NCBI GenBank assembly: GCA_016801845.1
Contig: CM028927.1
Span: forward strand, 9,698,001 to 9,762,000
DNA length: 64,000 bases
Reading direction: 5' to 3'
Origin: Polydactylus sextarius
Lineage: Eukaryota > Chordata > Actinopteri > Polynemidae
This document shows, piece by piece, positions 25,301 through 38,136 of this stretch. Position 1 is the first letter of the stretch. The number at the start of each line of letters is the position of its first letter. Position numbers and translations under genes: made by a program. A model generated the notes under the pieces. The model saw nothing but the letters and a program-made list of their open reading frames with translations, made no database searches and was not told the DNA's origin.

Positions 25301-26086
25301 GCATCGGTCGTCTTAACAATAGATCAACTAAGTGGATTTGCCACAATACTGATGTATTGCTTTCATGTTGGGAGCTAAACCATGCACGTTAAACACAGTT
25401 CACTTATGGCTGCTAACACCAGCAGAAAGAGAAGGTGGTTTGACTGCCACCAAAAGAGAAATACAGAACAAACAAAGCACAGACAGACAGCTGGTTGCAT
25501 CTGATGTGACAACATTAAAGTGAGACATGTGAGGGTCCACAGCACTACTGCAGCCTCTGCTGTGAACCTCACACTCCCGGGGCGCTTTTGAACTCAGGCA
25601 CCTAAAAAATAATAGACCACCTGCTGTCTTTCACTTTGGCAGCCACTGACTGTACACACACATCGAATTTGTGGACCATTTCACTGTATGTGTGTGTGTG
25701 TGTGCGTGCATGTGTGTGATGAATGAGTGTATGTGTACGTTTTGTCAAAATCTCATTTCCAGTGAATCTTTTTCTAGAGAGCACCTCTGGGATTTTGCTC
25801 TGTAATGGAGGTTAACAGAGTTAGGCCTTACAGATGCCACTGGGGTAGAGATGAGACATGATAAATACTACAATACATCCATCATGTACACACATACACA
25901 CACACACACACATATACACATAAAAAACCATAAAAACACACACTCATTATTGCACTCGCAGTTATAGACTGGCTTTCAGCTGAATATAATGTCTGCATGA
26001 TTAATTGTGTGTATGTGTGTGTGGGTGTGTGTGTGTGACTGTGAATATGAGTGCCATATCACCTTTGCCAGTGTGTTGGTGGCATC

Positions 26087-26106
26087 ATTTGCATGCTGAT
26101 TGATGG
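26087..26106 (+). promoter_or_regulatory. Octamer plus PBX-HOX-type site
   Basis: A perfect octamer ATTTGCAT (26087-26094, POU factors) is followed after 2 bp by TGATTGATGG (26097-26106), the classic PBX-HOX heterodimer consensus. The two abut within 20 bp in otherwise unassigned sequence. Binding is predicted only. Confidence 0.35.
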
Positions 26107-27079
26107 GCTTGTGCGCACATGCCTGCTATATGTGTTAATTAATCCAAGTTCTCCAGTCATGCTTCATCTGCAGTTGTGGGCTTATATAAATGCATGTATA
26201 CAGCCGTTCATATAACTTCCACTTAATGAACATGTGCATATGTGCGCTATGATGTACTATGTGTGTATGTGTGTGTGTTTATGAGACACAGAGGCACCGA
26301 TTGAGCACAGTGAAGTTGGGAGTATGTGCGAGGAGAGAATGCATGTGTTGCCTGGCCTTCCGCTCTGTTTGAATGTGTGTGAAAAGAGACCACAGTGAAT
26401 ATGTCACAGATAAGGTGTCAGCCAAATAATCAATACGTCAACATAATGACTGGGTACAGTCAGACTCAGTGGTCAGCGGAAAACAGCTAAGTAACAAAAA
26501 CAAACATGGAACACAAGGCGCTGATAGTAGTGCTGAGCATCCAGCATGTTCCCAGGAGTTAACGAGGATATCATGTCTGCGTATATGACAGTGTGTATGC
26601 GATTGATGATACTATTGATTAGGAGCCTGCACACCACCAATCATCAAGGATCACCTACAACCAATTCAAAGAAGCAACTCCTGTTAATCATATTGTATAA
26701 AACTACTGGGTCAGGGAAAGAACAGCAGTCAGACTTCGTGAACTGACACACTGTTGTGGCTAGGGACCGAACTCTGACCCGGAGCTCTGTAATGCTTTAT
26801 TCATCTACTACTGATTAATTAAAACATGATTTGAGACTGAATATCTTCGCCTATTGCTTCATTAAAAGACCACGCGGACTTAGCTCACACATAGTCAAGA
26901 GAAGTTCGTAGACTGAGCACAAAGTCCAACAATGTCACAGTGTGAGGTCACTACACACACATACACGGACACAAACACACACTGTTTTGGTCACTAAGAG
27001 CAGTTCAGCTCCCTATGCTTATGTAAGCACCTTTGTGCTAGTGTCAGTACAAACCGGAATAGACCTAATAAGGAGCTTA

Positions 27080-27082
<3 letters not shown>

Positions 27083-27133
<51 letters not shown>
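27083..27133 (+). repeat. (CA)n microsatellite
   Basis: About 25 CA units, followed by CAAA units and a second short CA run. Confidence 0.97.
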
Positions 27134-27137
<4 letters not shown>

Positions 27138-28569
27138 AACAAACACACACACCTAAATTAATGAATGGGGACTAAGCTTGTTTTTCCCATGAGAGATTCA
27201 TCATTGAAGTGCTTTCTGGACAATCTTGTTTTCTCCAAGTGATCCAAACAATGCTCTAAGACTTTATTTTCTTAAATGGAGGCATTAAAAAACCCTGCAC
27301 CGGGTTAAACGGGGTTCGACCTTGCATAACAGAAAACAAATAATTCAGTCAAATAGATAATTCTGTAATATAGTTGCTTGGGGCAAAATGTTCAAGTGAC
27401 CTGTCTCTGCTCTGTCCTGGCTATTGCAGCCCTTATGTAATGGACTTTATGCAGCCTCATGAGTCGCGGATGGTTCCCCCCTTATTTGGCAAATGGCTCA
27501 GCATGACACAGCAAAAAACACTGTAGCCATGTCATGTCACTGCATGGCTATTTTAAGATTACATCCTCACTTGGCTCCCAAAGAGGTGTCTGAGTGTTTC
27601 TCACAATGAGAGTGTCTCAGTCTGCCCTCTCATCTGTTTATAGCCTGTTAATCTGTTTTTCTTTGCAGGCCCAGGAGAGTAACAGGTTTAAAATTGAACC
27701 AGAGTTTAATAAAAGCCCTGCGTACTAGTGTGCATATGCAGTAATATGTGTTGTTTGTCCATTTCAGGGTGCTAGTGAGTTAGTCTGGAGACAGAAATAG
27801 GAGCGATCCATTGTGCAGTGTCGTGTCCAGGCAGGATACACATTAATAGCAGGCCGGTTAGGAGCCCTGACTTTTTAAAATTGATTATGCTAAACAATAA
27901 GTTTATCTTTGCTTTATATGGCTGCAAAGGCATATTTCTTGGGAAACTGTCTGGCTTGATGTTCGTGAACAGCATTATTTTTGGGGGTTGCTGGTCAATT
28001 CACTCCACAAGGTCGCAGACATCATGGCAACAGTGCATTGGTACTGCTCATGTTGCCACTAGGAGCCAGTGAACAGCAAGATATATATCCTGCAAAACTA
28101 TGTGCCTGTTGCAACTGTTTCAGATCAGAATGAAAGTATTTCCTGCAGCAGCTCCTGCAGAATAAAACTCACTGCAGACTTTTACTACAATGTGCATGAA
28201 CCAGAACACCTCGTCCATATCATCCAGGTAAACAATACCTGAAACCTCTCTGTAACATCCTATGGGTGACCAGTGGGTGATTCACTGTATGCCAGCACAG
28301 ACTTGAATTTGAATGGCTGCAGTTCCTCACAGCACATCTTGTCCCAAGTATCTTCATCTATACAAAAACTAAACTTGTTTTAGGGACAGTATTTCTATAA
28401 GTCAGGTGCAAAATATGCAAGAACTTTATCATAGCTAGCATTCCAGGCCTATATACAAAAGAAACTTGATGAATTAATGTAAAAGGTCAAATTAAAAGTT
28501 TATTTTATTATTGCTCTATTATTGCTCTACTTTTCATTCAAATATTCACACAAGCTGGCCAAAAAAAGT

Positions 28570-28850
28570 TTTGTTCAGTCACAGTGACCTTGACCTTGGC
28601 ATCTGAGCATAAAATTGTAAACACTTCATCACTGGGTTTATTTCTACCAAAATTCCCTTTTGCTGTTCTTGGAAAATTGTGTTCACAAGGCTAAATATTT
28701 TGCAGGTTGACAGTGACCTTGAACCTTAATCTTTTACCACCAAAATTTAGTCAATGAATCCATGAATCAAGGTGAAGGGTTGTACCAAATTTGACAGGAT
28801 TATCTCAAAGCATTCTTGGGATATCAGGTTTACAAGAATGGGATGTATGG
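28570..28850 (-). repeat. Dispersed fish repeat with nuclear-receptor half-sites, minus copy
   Basis: Read on the minus strand, this block aligns by eye with 62150-62340: a CCCATTCTTG start, a segment reading TTTGGTACAA (TTGGCACAAA in the other copy), then an AAGGTCA-rich segment. I recognise the layout as a common dispersed repeat of fish genomes but cannot assign a family name. It contains two directly abutting TGACCT half-sites (28585-28596). Confidence 0.6.
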
Positions 28851-29108
28851 ATGTAACACCTTCAATCTTCAAAAAATGACCAAAATCAAACAAGTCTGAA
28901 ACTGGTCCACCTGGAGAAGTTCACATGCAAAATGAACCAATCGTACATCTTCTTTTTAAATCACATTTCCATTTTCCCATTCTTTCTAGAAGATAATAGT
29001 GTAAGTAATTGCCTTTGTTTTTATGTGCACTCCTAAGCTTCTCACAATAATCCTGACATCTTGACAGTGCTGAGGTATGCACAAAAGAAAGGTTAAGATG
29101 TTGGAGTT

Positions 29109-29146
29109 GGGGGTGGGGTTGCGTTGGGGGCTGAGTGGGTTGGGGG
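29109..29146 (+). other. G-quadruplex-forming tract
   Basis: Five runs of three or more G occur within 38 bp (29109-29113, 29115-29118, 29126-29130, 29137-29139, 29142-29146), with loops of 1, 7, 6 and 2 nt. This meets the usual G3+N1-7 rule on the plus strand. It lies in AT-rich sequence with no gene nearby. Confidence 0.7.
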
Positions 29147-30197
29147 TGGTGGAGGTAACCCTTGCCGAATATGAAATGCTATCAAATTACCATGCCTCAC
29201 ATGTCTGAAATTAGCATACATCAGATCAAACGGCCTGAGACTCCTCAGTGATTATGCATCCAGACTCATGTTCAGTTTCAACCCCATTTTACTGCCAATT
29301 ATCATATCATTATCATAGCATTTCTCCAGCTACTGTGTAGTCAATCTAGTCTACATTGTTCTCTGGGGAGTGGTAGACATGGTGTAGCCAGACAGACTGT
29401 CTACCCATCTATCCCTCCATCCATCATCCATCCATCGACTAGTAAGTTTGTACCATCTACTGCATTTAAACAGAGAGTGACAGAAATAATGAGTATAATC
29501 TAGTCATAGTGATGTCTGTGATGTTTGACTTTGCTGTCGTGATGCTGTAAATTTTGAAACACCTGTTTTGCCCCAGTCTGACCTTGGAGGATTTCCAATA
29601 GCTTGTCTGATACAGAGAAACACAGACCAAATGCAGAGATCGCTGCAGGTGAAACACACATGGAAAGCTTAAGTTATATTTTCATGTGGAAATCAATGTT
29701 TTACTTATTTGTATTTTGTTTCATTTTGTTTCATCTTTCATTGCGAGAAATCTGCTTTCAAGCAGAGTGTTTGATGTGCCGATGATGTCTGGGAACTTTA
29801 AATGAGCATCTTCAAGAAAAAACTTCAATAAAACAGGAGTGTGTTGATTCATTGGCTTGCAACAAAACTGCATCATAGAATTAAGTGCCACGTTGTTGTG
29901 GCAAATTAAAAGCACTAATGTAGCTTCAGCGCTGTTGGGAAGTTGAGAATTATTTCAGAATTAAACTTGCACGACAATGTGCTTGCACCGTCCCTGACTG
30001 TCAAAAACCACTCAACCTGTCAGAGGAAGGCTGCGGTACCCTTACCCACTGTGATGCACAGCGTTAATATAAGTGAACAAAGAGAGTTTGAAAGCGCACC
30101 CTTGGAGGAGAAAAGAATGGTTTAATAAAAGGATGAAGAGAGGGAGGAAATGACGGGCTGGGGAGAGCAGCGTTCCTAAGAGACAGCGATTAACATT

Positions 30198-30210
30198 TGA
30201 TTGGCTGTCA
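30198..30210 (+). promoter_or_regulatory. TALE/NF-Y-like composite site
   Basis: TGATTGGCTGTCA combines TGATTG (PBX-like), ATTGG (inverse CCAAT, NF-Y) and CTGTCA (inverse of the MEIS/PREP core TGACAG) in 13 bp. A GATTAA core sits 10 bp upstream. Short motifs occur by chance, so confidence is low. Confidence 0.25.
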
Positions 30211-33200
30211 TATACTTAACTCCTGCCATGCTGTCAGGCTCTTTGGAGGAGTAAATGTCTTCGATTGTTTAGGAATGAACAAGAAACTGTAAAGAAATAA
30301 TAAGGGCAGAGTAACAAAGAAGAGACAGAGATGGGGGAGGGAGGAGAAGGATGAGTGTGTTAATTAGAGGAAAGAACGTTCTGGCAAATACCTGTCAGGT
30401 CTTTAACTCTTAGTAGGCCATATGGAGTGTTGCCATCCCCCAACCAGCCCCTGTCCCTGATTACACTAAATGATGCAAGATATGTGTGAGGTTGTCGGAG
30501 AGAGAGAAGAAAGAGAGAGTGGGTGAAGGAGCCAACAAAGGGAAAATGGAAAGAGACAGGAGAGGAAAAGGACAGGACACGGAACAGGCTGAGATGGAAC
30601 AAAACAGCAGAGGACAGAGTCGGTTATATAACCTGCCTGGTACCTGAGGGATCAGTGAGACAGAGAAAGGTGTGGGGACACCCAACAGAATGGCTGTACT
30701 CAGTTAGGATCTTATATTGCATTGTTGTGAGCATAGGTATGGTATTTTGTTTGCATACATCAGATAATGTGTCAGAGCAGGACAGAAGAATGTGAAGTAT
30801 TTCTATTTTAGTACAATGTTGAAATGTTAATGTTAAGTTTCCTGAGTAATTTATGGACACTATAGATTCATGTTATGGGTGACAGTGTAAAAGGTTAACA
30901 TTAATATTCATGTGAAGTTGTGTGTCTGGTTTCTTGGCCAACAGAAATCCATCTCTCTCTCTTTGTTGATCTGTTTTGGTCTCCACCACCCCAGAAGTGA
31001 ATTATTTGCTTTTTTGCTGCCAGATGACCAACCTAAAACAATAAAGTGTGGTCTGTAACAATAAACATTGATCTTAAAGATGCTCAAAGGCTCCATAGAG
31101 CTGAGTTGGACAATAGTTCTTTGTGGGTTTGACACTAAGAGCAACACCTTTAATACTTAAAAACATCAGTTTTATGGCAAATACGAGCTCAGTGAGTGTT
31201 TCTGCACATTACGACACCCAAAAGCCTAAACCACTTAAGACAGTCAGTGGTTGGAAATGGCAATGTAAATGGTTCTTGGGAATTTAAGTTTAGTTTTAAA
31301 TTCATCCTCAACAATAATGATACTAATGCAGCTGCTTACTCTTTGTGCTAATGTATCATTCAACTGAGAGAGTTTCATGACCTGTAAAACTTTGAAAATG
31401 GACCTTGTCTTCTGTGACATCTATTTTTGAACAGGTCTGAAATAACTGCTTCTATTTTTCAATGTTTTGAGTGACCACACTGATCAAATGAAATGGTTAA
31501 TAATCACATAATCTACCCTTTCACTACACTGTAAAATTTGTGTGGTGTTAGAACATATTACCATTATAATATACCCATTGTAGCTATCCGTAGCTCCCAT
31601 TGGTGCTAACAAAACCATAATTGTGACATGACTTTTCACCATGTCTGTTCAAATGCTTTGTGACATATGATGGAAAGGTCAGTTTCTGTTGTGCAAGGCT
31701 CTCACCACTGCCCTCTGTAAATCAAAGGCACCTATATGGATCCCACTGAGAGCGAGTATGAATCAGTGAAGTTACTGTGGTGACTGACATGTGAGAAAAA
31801 GGTCTTGTTCAGGAAAATGAGTGTAGAAGGAGCAAGGACGTGAATCAATAAGTGAGATTTGGGGCTTAGGAGGGTAGTGTTTCTTATATTGTCCATCTGA
31901 AGCCGTCCAAATTCAAATTTCAATGAAGTAAAGTAGATAAAATCTACTCAAATCACAGCTATCTAGGGGGGTGGCTTTTGTTCGAGGGCGGTTCTCATTT
32001 ATAACATGTCAAGACCACATGCAGCCATGCCACAGTATGTCATCATCACTTATGTTAGATTGCACTCTTTACAACTATCTGTCTGCGAACAGCATTATTG
32101 GTTACATAACTCATATGTCAGCAGAGTATGTTATTAGATGCATTTCATTTCTTTTGTTGTTGTGACAATTGACTGGAAGGAAGATAAAGCAGTAGAAAAG
32201 CATTTGAGTAAAAGTGAGTAATACTGGATATATTATTCATTTGATACGAGGTGAATATTTCAAGATCTGCGAGTGGAAACTGCCCCAAGATTATTCCACA
32301 GTCTGGGTCAAAACTCTGTGGAAATCAGCCATGTCTGAAGCAGCAAATCACATTTGCCAGTGGTTTTTTCTGTGCTACTGTAAATCTTATCCAGGCATTT
32401 TTTGTGTAACAGCAACACACCCCCGCTCACAGCATTGAAGCTCCAACCTCCGGTGATTTGTTGGATTCACAGTACCAGTGAGTGAAATATACCACATACT
32501 GGCATTTATGATGTTGTGGTTATTTTGTTGTTGGAGCATCCAAAGTCCTTCAGTTACTTTTCCCACTCTGGCCTTGGCAATAAAACCTGCCTCTACAGTA
32601 CACCAGTAGTAGCAGCAGCAGAAAGATGCAATGCACCAGTTTGTTGTACTCAGTGTAACAGCATGATTCATAGTTTCTGTTTGCCCACTCCAGGGGCCTC
32701 CAAGTCTCATGGAACAAGCTGTGCTGCTTTTAAATAGAGCAATAACACTGTCTCGATGTTTTTCTTTTCTTTAGAATTACTCAAACACCACAGCAGCTAA
32801 AATGCCTTAAACAGTTCTAACGTATTATTTGTCCCCATTTCCTCTTCCTGCTGAAGGACAAATTTGATGCTGCAGTTTTGCATTCTGTTGAATATTATTT
32901 AAGTCGCAATGAAATTAAAGGTTAATGAAAGATTTCTATCTACTGAGGCTATTGACATCCCTGATGACTTTTTAGATTGGCCCATAGTGATTTGGAGAGG
33001 CTAGAGCGAAAGTGAAAATGTTCAGTTTAGTAGTTAAGTCCGTCAGTTGTTGATGTCTGTGCAGTGCTGTTATGTCTTTACTTTTTTGGTTTCAGCTTAG
33101 TCAAAATAATGTGACAGGATTTGGAGGTGATACTGCATTATTTCCCGTGTAAAAGCAAAATAACTCGCCACCTATATGCATGATATAAATTCAACATGAA

Positions 33201-35906
33201 GCCAGTATTACATTTAAATCAGCACAGAATCACAGAGCTGTGTTGAAGTATCCACTGACACCAATATAATACAATTACATCTCAGCATGTTGTACCTGTG
33301 GCTTCAAACTCTGTACTGGCTTCCATGGCAACTATGGTGAGTCCGCTTTAAAAGAAGCTAATGAACATTATGCCCAGCAGAGAAGGACAATGGGCAAATG
33401 AAATGTTAACTCTCTGCTTCCTGGTATATGAGAAATACGGCTGCAGGGAATCAAACTTGATCTGAGGGACGAAAAGAGGATAATTGAGGATAATTGTTTT
33501 TCTTTCTGTTTTATCTCCTTCTACTTTCTGTGCTTTTCCTTCTATGTGAATAACTGAGCCCTTTCTGTTCATGTCCTGTAAGTTTTTGTGGTTTAATTGT
33601 ACTTTTGCACCTTCAGTTTCGCTTTAGGTGCCTGGTTTTCCTGAACTACTTTAGTCTTTAGTTTTTCAAACTTTCAAACACCTTTTCAAACTGGGTGGTT
33701 ATGGTTTTTGGTTTTGTCCCAGTGTTTTGTTAACTCTATCCTGCCCCCATTTTTAGTTCTAACTCTTTATTTAACCCCTCATGTTTTTCTCTGCCTGTTG
33801 TCCACATTTAGGTCCAATCCTACTCTCAACTGTGACAATAATGGCTTCGACTCATTTTTGCTTTAGCTGCTAGTATTATTGACTACAATCAAAAGCAGAG
33901 GAAATTAATTGCTCTTCACCTGGCATCACAGTTTGTTGAGCATAATTTAGGAACAAAATGATTTAATACATTGTTAGCCCTTGGGCAGTACAATCAGTAG
34001 CCTACCGCTGTGTTTAGCGTAGGTGGCTGGAAACTGAGCTGCACAGTTGGCTGACACTGGATTGTTTCTAACTTTTAAATATCAAAGTGGTACAATATGG
34101 CATTTCTCTCTCCACAAAGCTTGTAATTTGTATTTACTAGAAACAGTCGATAGTTTAATTTTGAAGTTTTTTTTTTTTTTTTTTTTTGTCACAAAATAAG
34201 ATTAAAAAACAGATAAAAAACAGGAATCTTTATTTCGGTAAGAGAACTTACCATTGAAATATTTATTGCAACAGCAAACAGTACACATTTTGTACATAGT
34301 TTGAAAGTTTGCCATCTAGGCTTCAACACTTCAGACATTTCTATCTACAGCTTTGTGTGTGCAACTATTTCTGTTTCCTCTTGTTTACAGCCTCTATACT
34401 GAGCTAAGTAAACCAACTGCTGGCAGTAGCTTTATATCAAGTGCACAGACATAAGAGATGAAAGCGGTAGTTATCTTCTCATGTTAAATCTTGGCAAAAA
34501 AAAAAGTGAGTAAAAATGATGAATGATTCATTTAATGTTTACAAAAATGAATCATGCCCAAAATTTGATTATGGAGACACTTTTTTTTCCTAACATGTTG
34601 CCTTCTAGTCTTAAGATACAAAGAAACACTTCCTCCACTGACTTGTGTTTTATTAGAGGCAATACATTTCACCGTCACCATGGAGATTTATATCAGAAAC
34701 TTGCTGTTCCAGAAGGGAAATGAATTGCATCAGATTTAGAGCATCCACCAGGCTTGAGTTTTCAAACTACTCTGTTGCTCCAAAATCCATTATTTATAGT
34801 GTCAGATCACACTATGAGTCAGATTCAAATACAACACACTGAGATTCTCAACATGGAGAGTCAAGTCTCCTGTGCTATGCAGCTTTTTAAATGGAGCAAA
34901 ATTACTGTAAATTAACGTGTCCCATTTTCTCTGAGGTCTGAATTTGTTTTTCATTATGTTCATCCCTGTCTGGCGGTTTGATGACTGCTTTGTTGTGTTT
35001 ATTTTGACAATCATTTTTATGGATTGTTTTGTTCTCATGTTCCTCATGAGACGTGGGATTTCAATCTGAATGCAGCCACCTGATGAAATAATGAAAAAAT
35101 GGAAGAAAACAAACAAGATGCGGAGGAGGGAAGGAGGGATGGAGGATGGAAAGATATTGCAGAGGAGGGACTCAGACGCTCTCTCTCTCCTAATAGTTTC
35201 AACCTGTCTGACCGATTTTAGTTCAATAGAGGCTTGACTGGTACATCAGAGTTTGACGGACAGGTCATTAGTGCTATCAGCTGATTTCACCTACAGGCCA
35301 AGCTATTCTGGGGGGGTGGGTCTTATCGGCACAGTGAGTAAATAGAGTAGAGACGATAGCCTTTACAAGAATAGCTATTCTGTCTGTCGCAGTCACATCT
35401 AGATTTACATCAGCCTGAGTGTGTGTATGTGTGATGGGTGTTTACAGACTTGTAAATGAACATTGATTCTTTAAACTGTCTGCCCAAACAATCAGTTACC
35501 ATCACCACCAATAAGGGAACTATCAAACAGAGAAAAAGAAGAAGAGACAAAGACAGAGGTGGAGAGTATTGAGGCTTCAAATTAAATGTCGGACCATTGT
35601 TCGTCACTTCACCTTATCTGTGATTGACTAAAAAGTGTGTGTGTGTTCATGTTTGTATATCACACAACTGCTTGGCATAGTGATGGGGGCGAGGGCTTGT
35701 CTCAGTGCCAGCTGAATAGAGTAATGCAGTGAAAGCAGTACCATAATAATCAGTTGTTAATGTTGTGTATGTGCTACAAGGTCAGAGACAGACAGGCTTC
35801 TTTCTGTGGAGACCAGTGAGAAGACATGACGTGAAACAAAATCAGAGTCACTGCTCCTTTGCATCAATAGCAGCTAGCTTAGGTGATTCAGGCTTTCTGT
35901 TGGGTG

Positions 35907-36083
35907 TTATGGCCGCCAGGAAACCTCAGGGTAGACCCAGGACAAACTGGAGAGATTATATATCATCTAACCTGAGAATGCTCCAGGGTTCCTTTAGCAG
36001 CTGGAAGGTGTCGCGGGGGATACACACATCTGGACTACCTTGCTTAGCCTGCTGCCACCTGATCCTGGACAACTTAACATACT
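35907..36083 (+). mobile_element. LINE 3'-end remnant
   Basis: The translation around 35911 (GRPRTNWRDYIS, then a decayed segment and LACCHLILDN) matches the C-terminal end of a LINE polyprotein abundant in fish (typical pattern GRPRTRWRDYIS...LLRLLPPRP). Only the end is present, as is usual for 5'-truncated non-LTR elements. The family was recognised by pattern and the clade is not certain. Confidence 0.65.
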
Positions 36084-37504
36084 GACAGCAGCCCAAAGAT
36101 AATCAGTTTATTATCACATATAACAAAGAATATGCATTATTCCCACATTGTAGAAGAACGAGTAAACAGTAAACTTTCAAGCTCTGGAAGACCTTGACAT
36201 AGATCCAATGGCTCAACAAAGAGATGCATGTCCAAGCTGTAAACAAAAACATGTTACTCACATGTAGAAAGTCTCTCTGCTTCTCAGTGAATAGTACATA
36301 CAGAGCAACTGCATTATACCCTCTTGTAGTCACCTTGTGTAAGTTGGGATTAATTATGTCACTTATCAGTATCAAATTTTAAAATATCCACCTCTATGCT
36401 TTGTATATTGATTAAAACTTAATACAAAAACCTGCTCAGCTTCAGTCAGGTTGCTATCCATACAAAAGTAGAGTGTCACCATTTAAAAAGCCACTGATAC
36501 CATGAGGATTAGCTGATTTTAACTAAGAAAAAGTAATGGAATTACTATATTATCAATAACAAAATGGTGCAGCCCAATTATCAATAAATCCTATTTAAAC
36601 AGGCCTGCTGAAGAAAGGTCTCTGTTTAATGATCAGTCAGGTAAATGGAAACTCAAAGAAAACTGTATTAACTATATGAAAATAAAATACTTAAAAATAA
36701 AACTAATAGTAACATTTCGTATGTTGTAGGAAACAAAAGTTTACATGTCTATTTGTTTTTCTGTTTGAATATGTACATTTAATTTGATTTAAAAGATAAG
36801 ACCTCACCATTAAGTCTGTTTGTCCACTGTAGCTGCTGCTGCTGCCGCCATCACAGCCCTGAACAGAAGACCAAGTTGTTCAATAGCTGCTGTGTCCCAT
36901 GTGTGTACATCTTGGGGAGCTGAGTCCAGCTGGTTACAGAAGAAGCTTACTGACAGCTAATTAGAGGACACACTTGTATTGTGTTTCACTGTGAACTAAA
37001 GCTTTAATTTGTCACTTATTGTGTGCGGGAAAGACCCACAGTCAATGACCTTGGTGGATAGCTATTAAACTCCTTAAATAATACTAGACTATAGCATCTC
37101 AATTAGTGTAGATGATTTAATTATGGACTAATAATGTGGCTGTATTAATGTATAAAAATATTATATATAAAAAAAACTAGTGATCTGCTGATGGCTTTTT
37201 AAAAAAACCCTAGAACCTAATATTTTTATACTTATAATAAAAATACTTTCTGGCACATTATGATAGAAATTGATTATGATAAGATGCCCTTTAACCTTTT
37301 TAAATCTATTTGCCTCCTGGTCAGGCTTTTAGCCATGAATATACATTTTTATGATGCTCAGGCATAGCCTTCTGCCCTTTTTTGCCTCATCCCTGTTATT
37401 TGGGAAACCTCCATCACTGTGGGGGTGTATGAACATAACACAGCATGAGAGGAACTCTCCTCTCCCACCTCCTCCCTATGCAGCGGACACCATATGCCAC
37501 ACAT

Positions 37505-37505
<1 letters not shown>

Positions 37506-37549
<44 letters not shown>
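37506..37549 (+). repeat. (CA)n microsatellite
   Basis: About 22 uninterrupted CA units. Reading frames crossing it encode only repeated His-Thr or Val-Cys and are not genes. Confidence 0.97.
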
Positions 37550-37551
<2 letters not shown>

Positions 37552-37628
37552 TATGCAAAAGCTACACCCTGGGGTTCGGTGCTTTGGTGTCATTTTCTCC
37601 GCACCAAGATAAGCCTTTCTGTCTTGCT

Positions 37629-37723
37629 GTTGCCATGACAACGGAAAATGGCGACTGGGCACCGGGGGGGAAGAGTAACGAGGTGTCACGATACCGCCAT
37701 GGGTTACCAGTGACCTCTGACCT
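37629..37723. promoter_or_regulatory. Composite block: X-box, YY1-like and DR1 sites
   Basis: Within 95 bp lie GTTGCCATGACAAC (37629-37642, one mismatch from a palindromic RFX X-box), AAAATGGCGAC (37645-37655, YY1-like), an inverse CCGCCAT (37694-37700) and TGACCTCTGACCT (37711-37723). The last is the exact inverse of AGGTCA-G-AGGTCA, a perfect DR1 for RXR/HNF4/COUP-TF-type receptors. The density suggests an enhancer or cryptic promoter; function is inference. Confidence 0.4.
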
Positions 37724-38136
37724 CTGAGGCCAGTGAGAATATGGGTTCCAATGAAAACAGGGGTGCACAGTAATCATCCCTCTGAACCCAATCTCACGCC
37801 TGGCTGTTTAAACCCCTCTAACTGCATTTGGGAACAACATAAGAGCCAGCATGGTGGGAGACAGGCCAGACAGAGAATGAAGAATTGGATGGGAAGAGAT
37901 CTAGTGAGGAAAAGGTTGCCACTTACTCTGTGTTTTGACCTGTCTTCTTGTTTGGAGAGATGGCTTCTCTACTGGACAACTGTGAAGGAATAAGGCTTCT
38001 CCACCCCTGTAGTTTGGTCCACTTGGTGCGACATTAGAGGTGTAACGTGAAATCATATGAACTGACGGGTAAGTCATTGATTAGACAGTTTTGGCGACCG
38101 TCACTGGCACATTTCATATCAGAATTTATTCATCAT

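Larger units (their letters stand above)
19346..28569. other. Gene-free sequence with scattered microsatellites
   Basis: No coding exon was recognised. Short TG/CA tracts occur near 22322-22352, 25686-25718, 25886-25912 and 26008-26038, and a long (CA)n lies at 27083-27133. A PBX-HOX plus octamer site pair lies at 26087-26106. The remainder is AT-rich and unremarkable by eye. Confidence 0.6.
28851..35906. other. Gene-free sequence
   Basis: No coding exon was recognised. The stretch holds a G-quadruplex-type tract (29109-29146), a PBX/NF-Y/MEIS-like composite (30198-30210), a T run (about 34167-34187) and AT-rich unique sequence. Confidence 0.6.
36084..38136. other. Gene-free sequence with CA repeat and candidate regulatory block
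   Basis: AT-rich sequence up to 37340 gives way to a more GC-balanced block. It includes a (CA)n tract (37506-37549) and a cluster of transcription-factor-like sites at 37629-37723. No coding exon was recognised. Confidence 0.6.
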
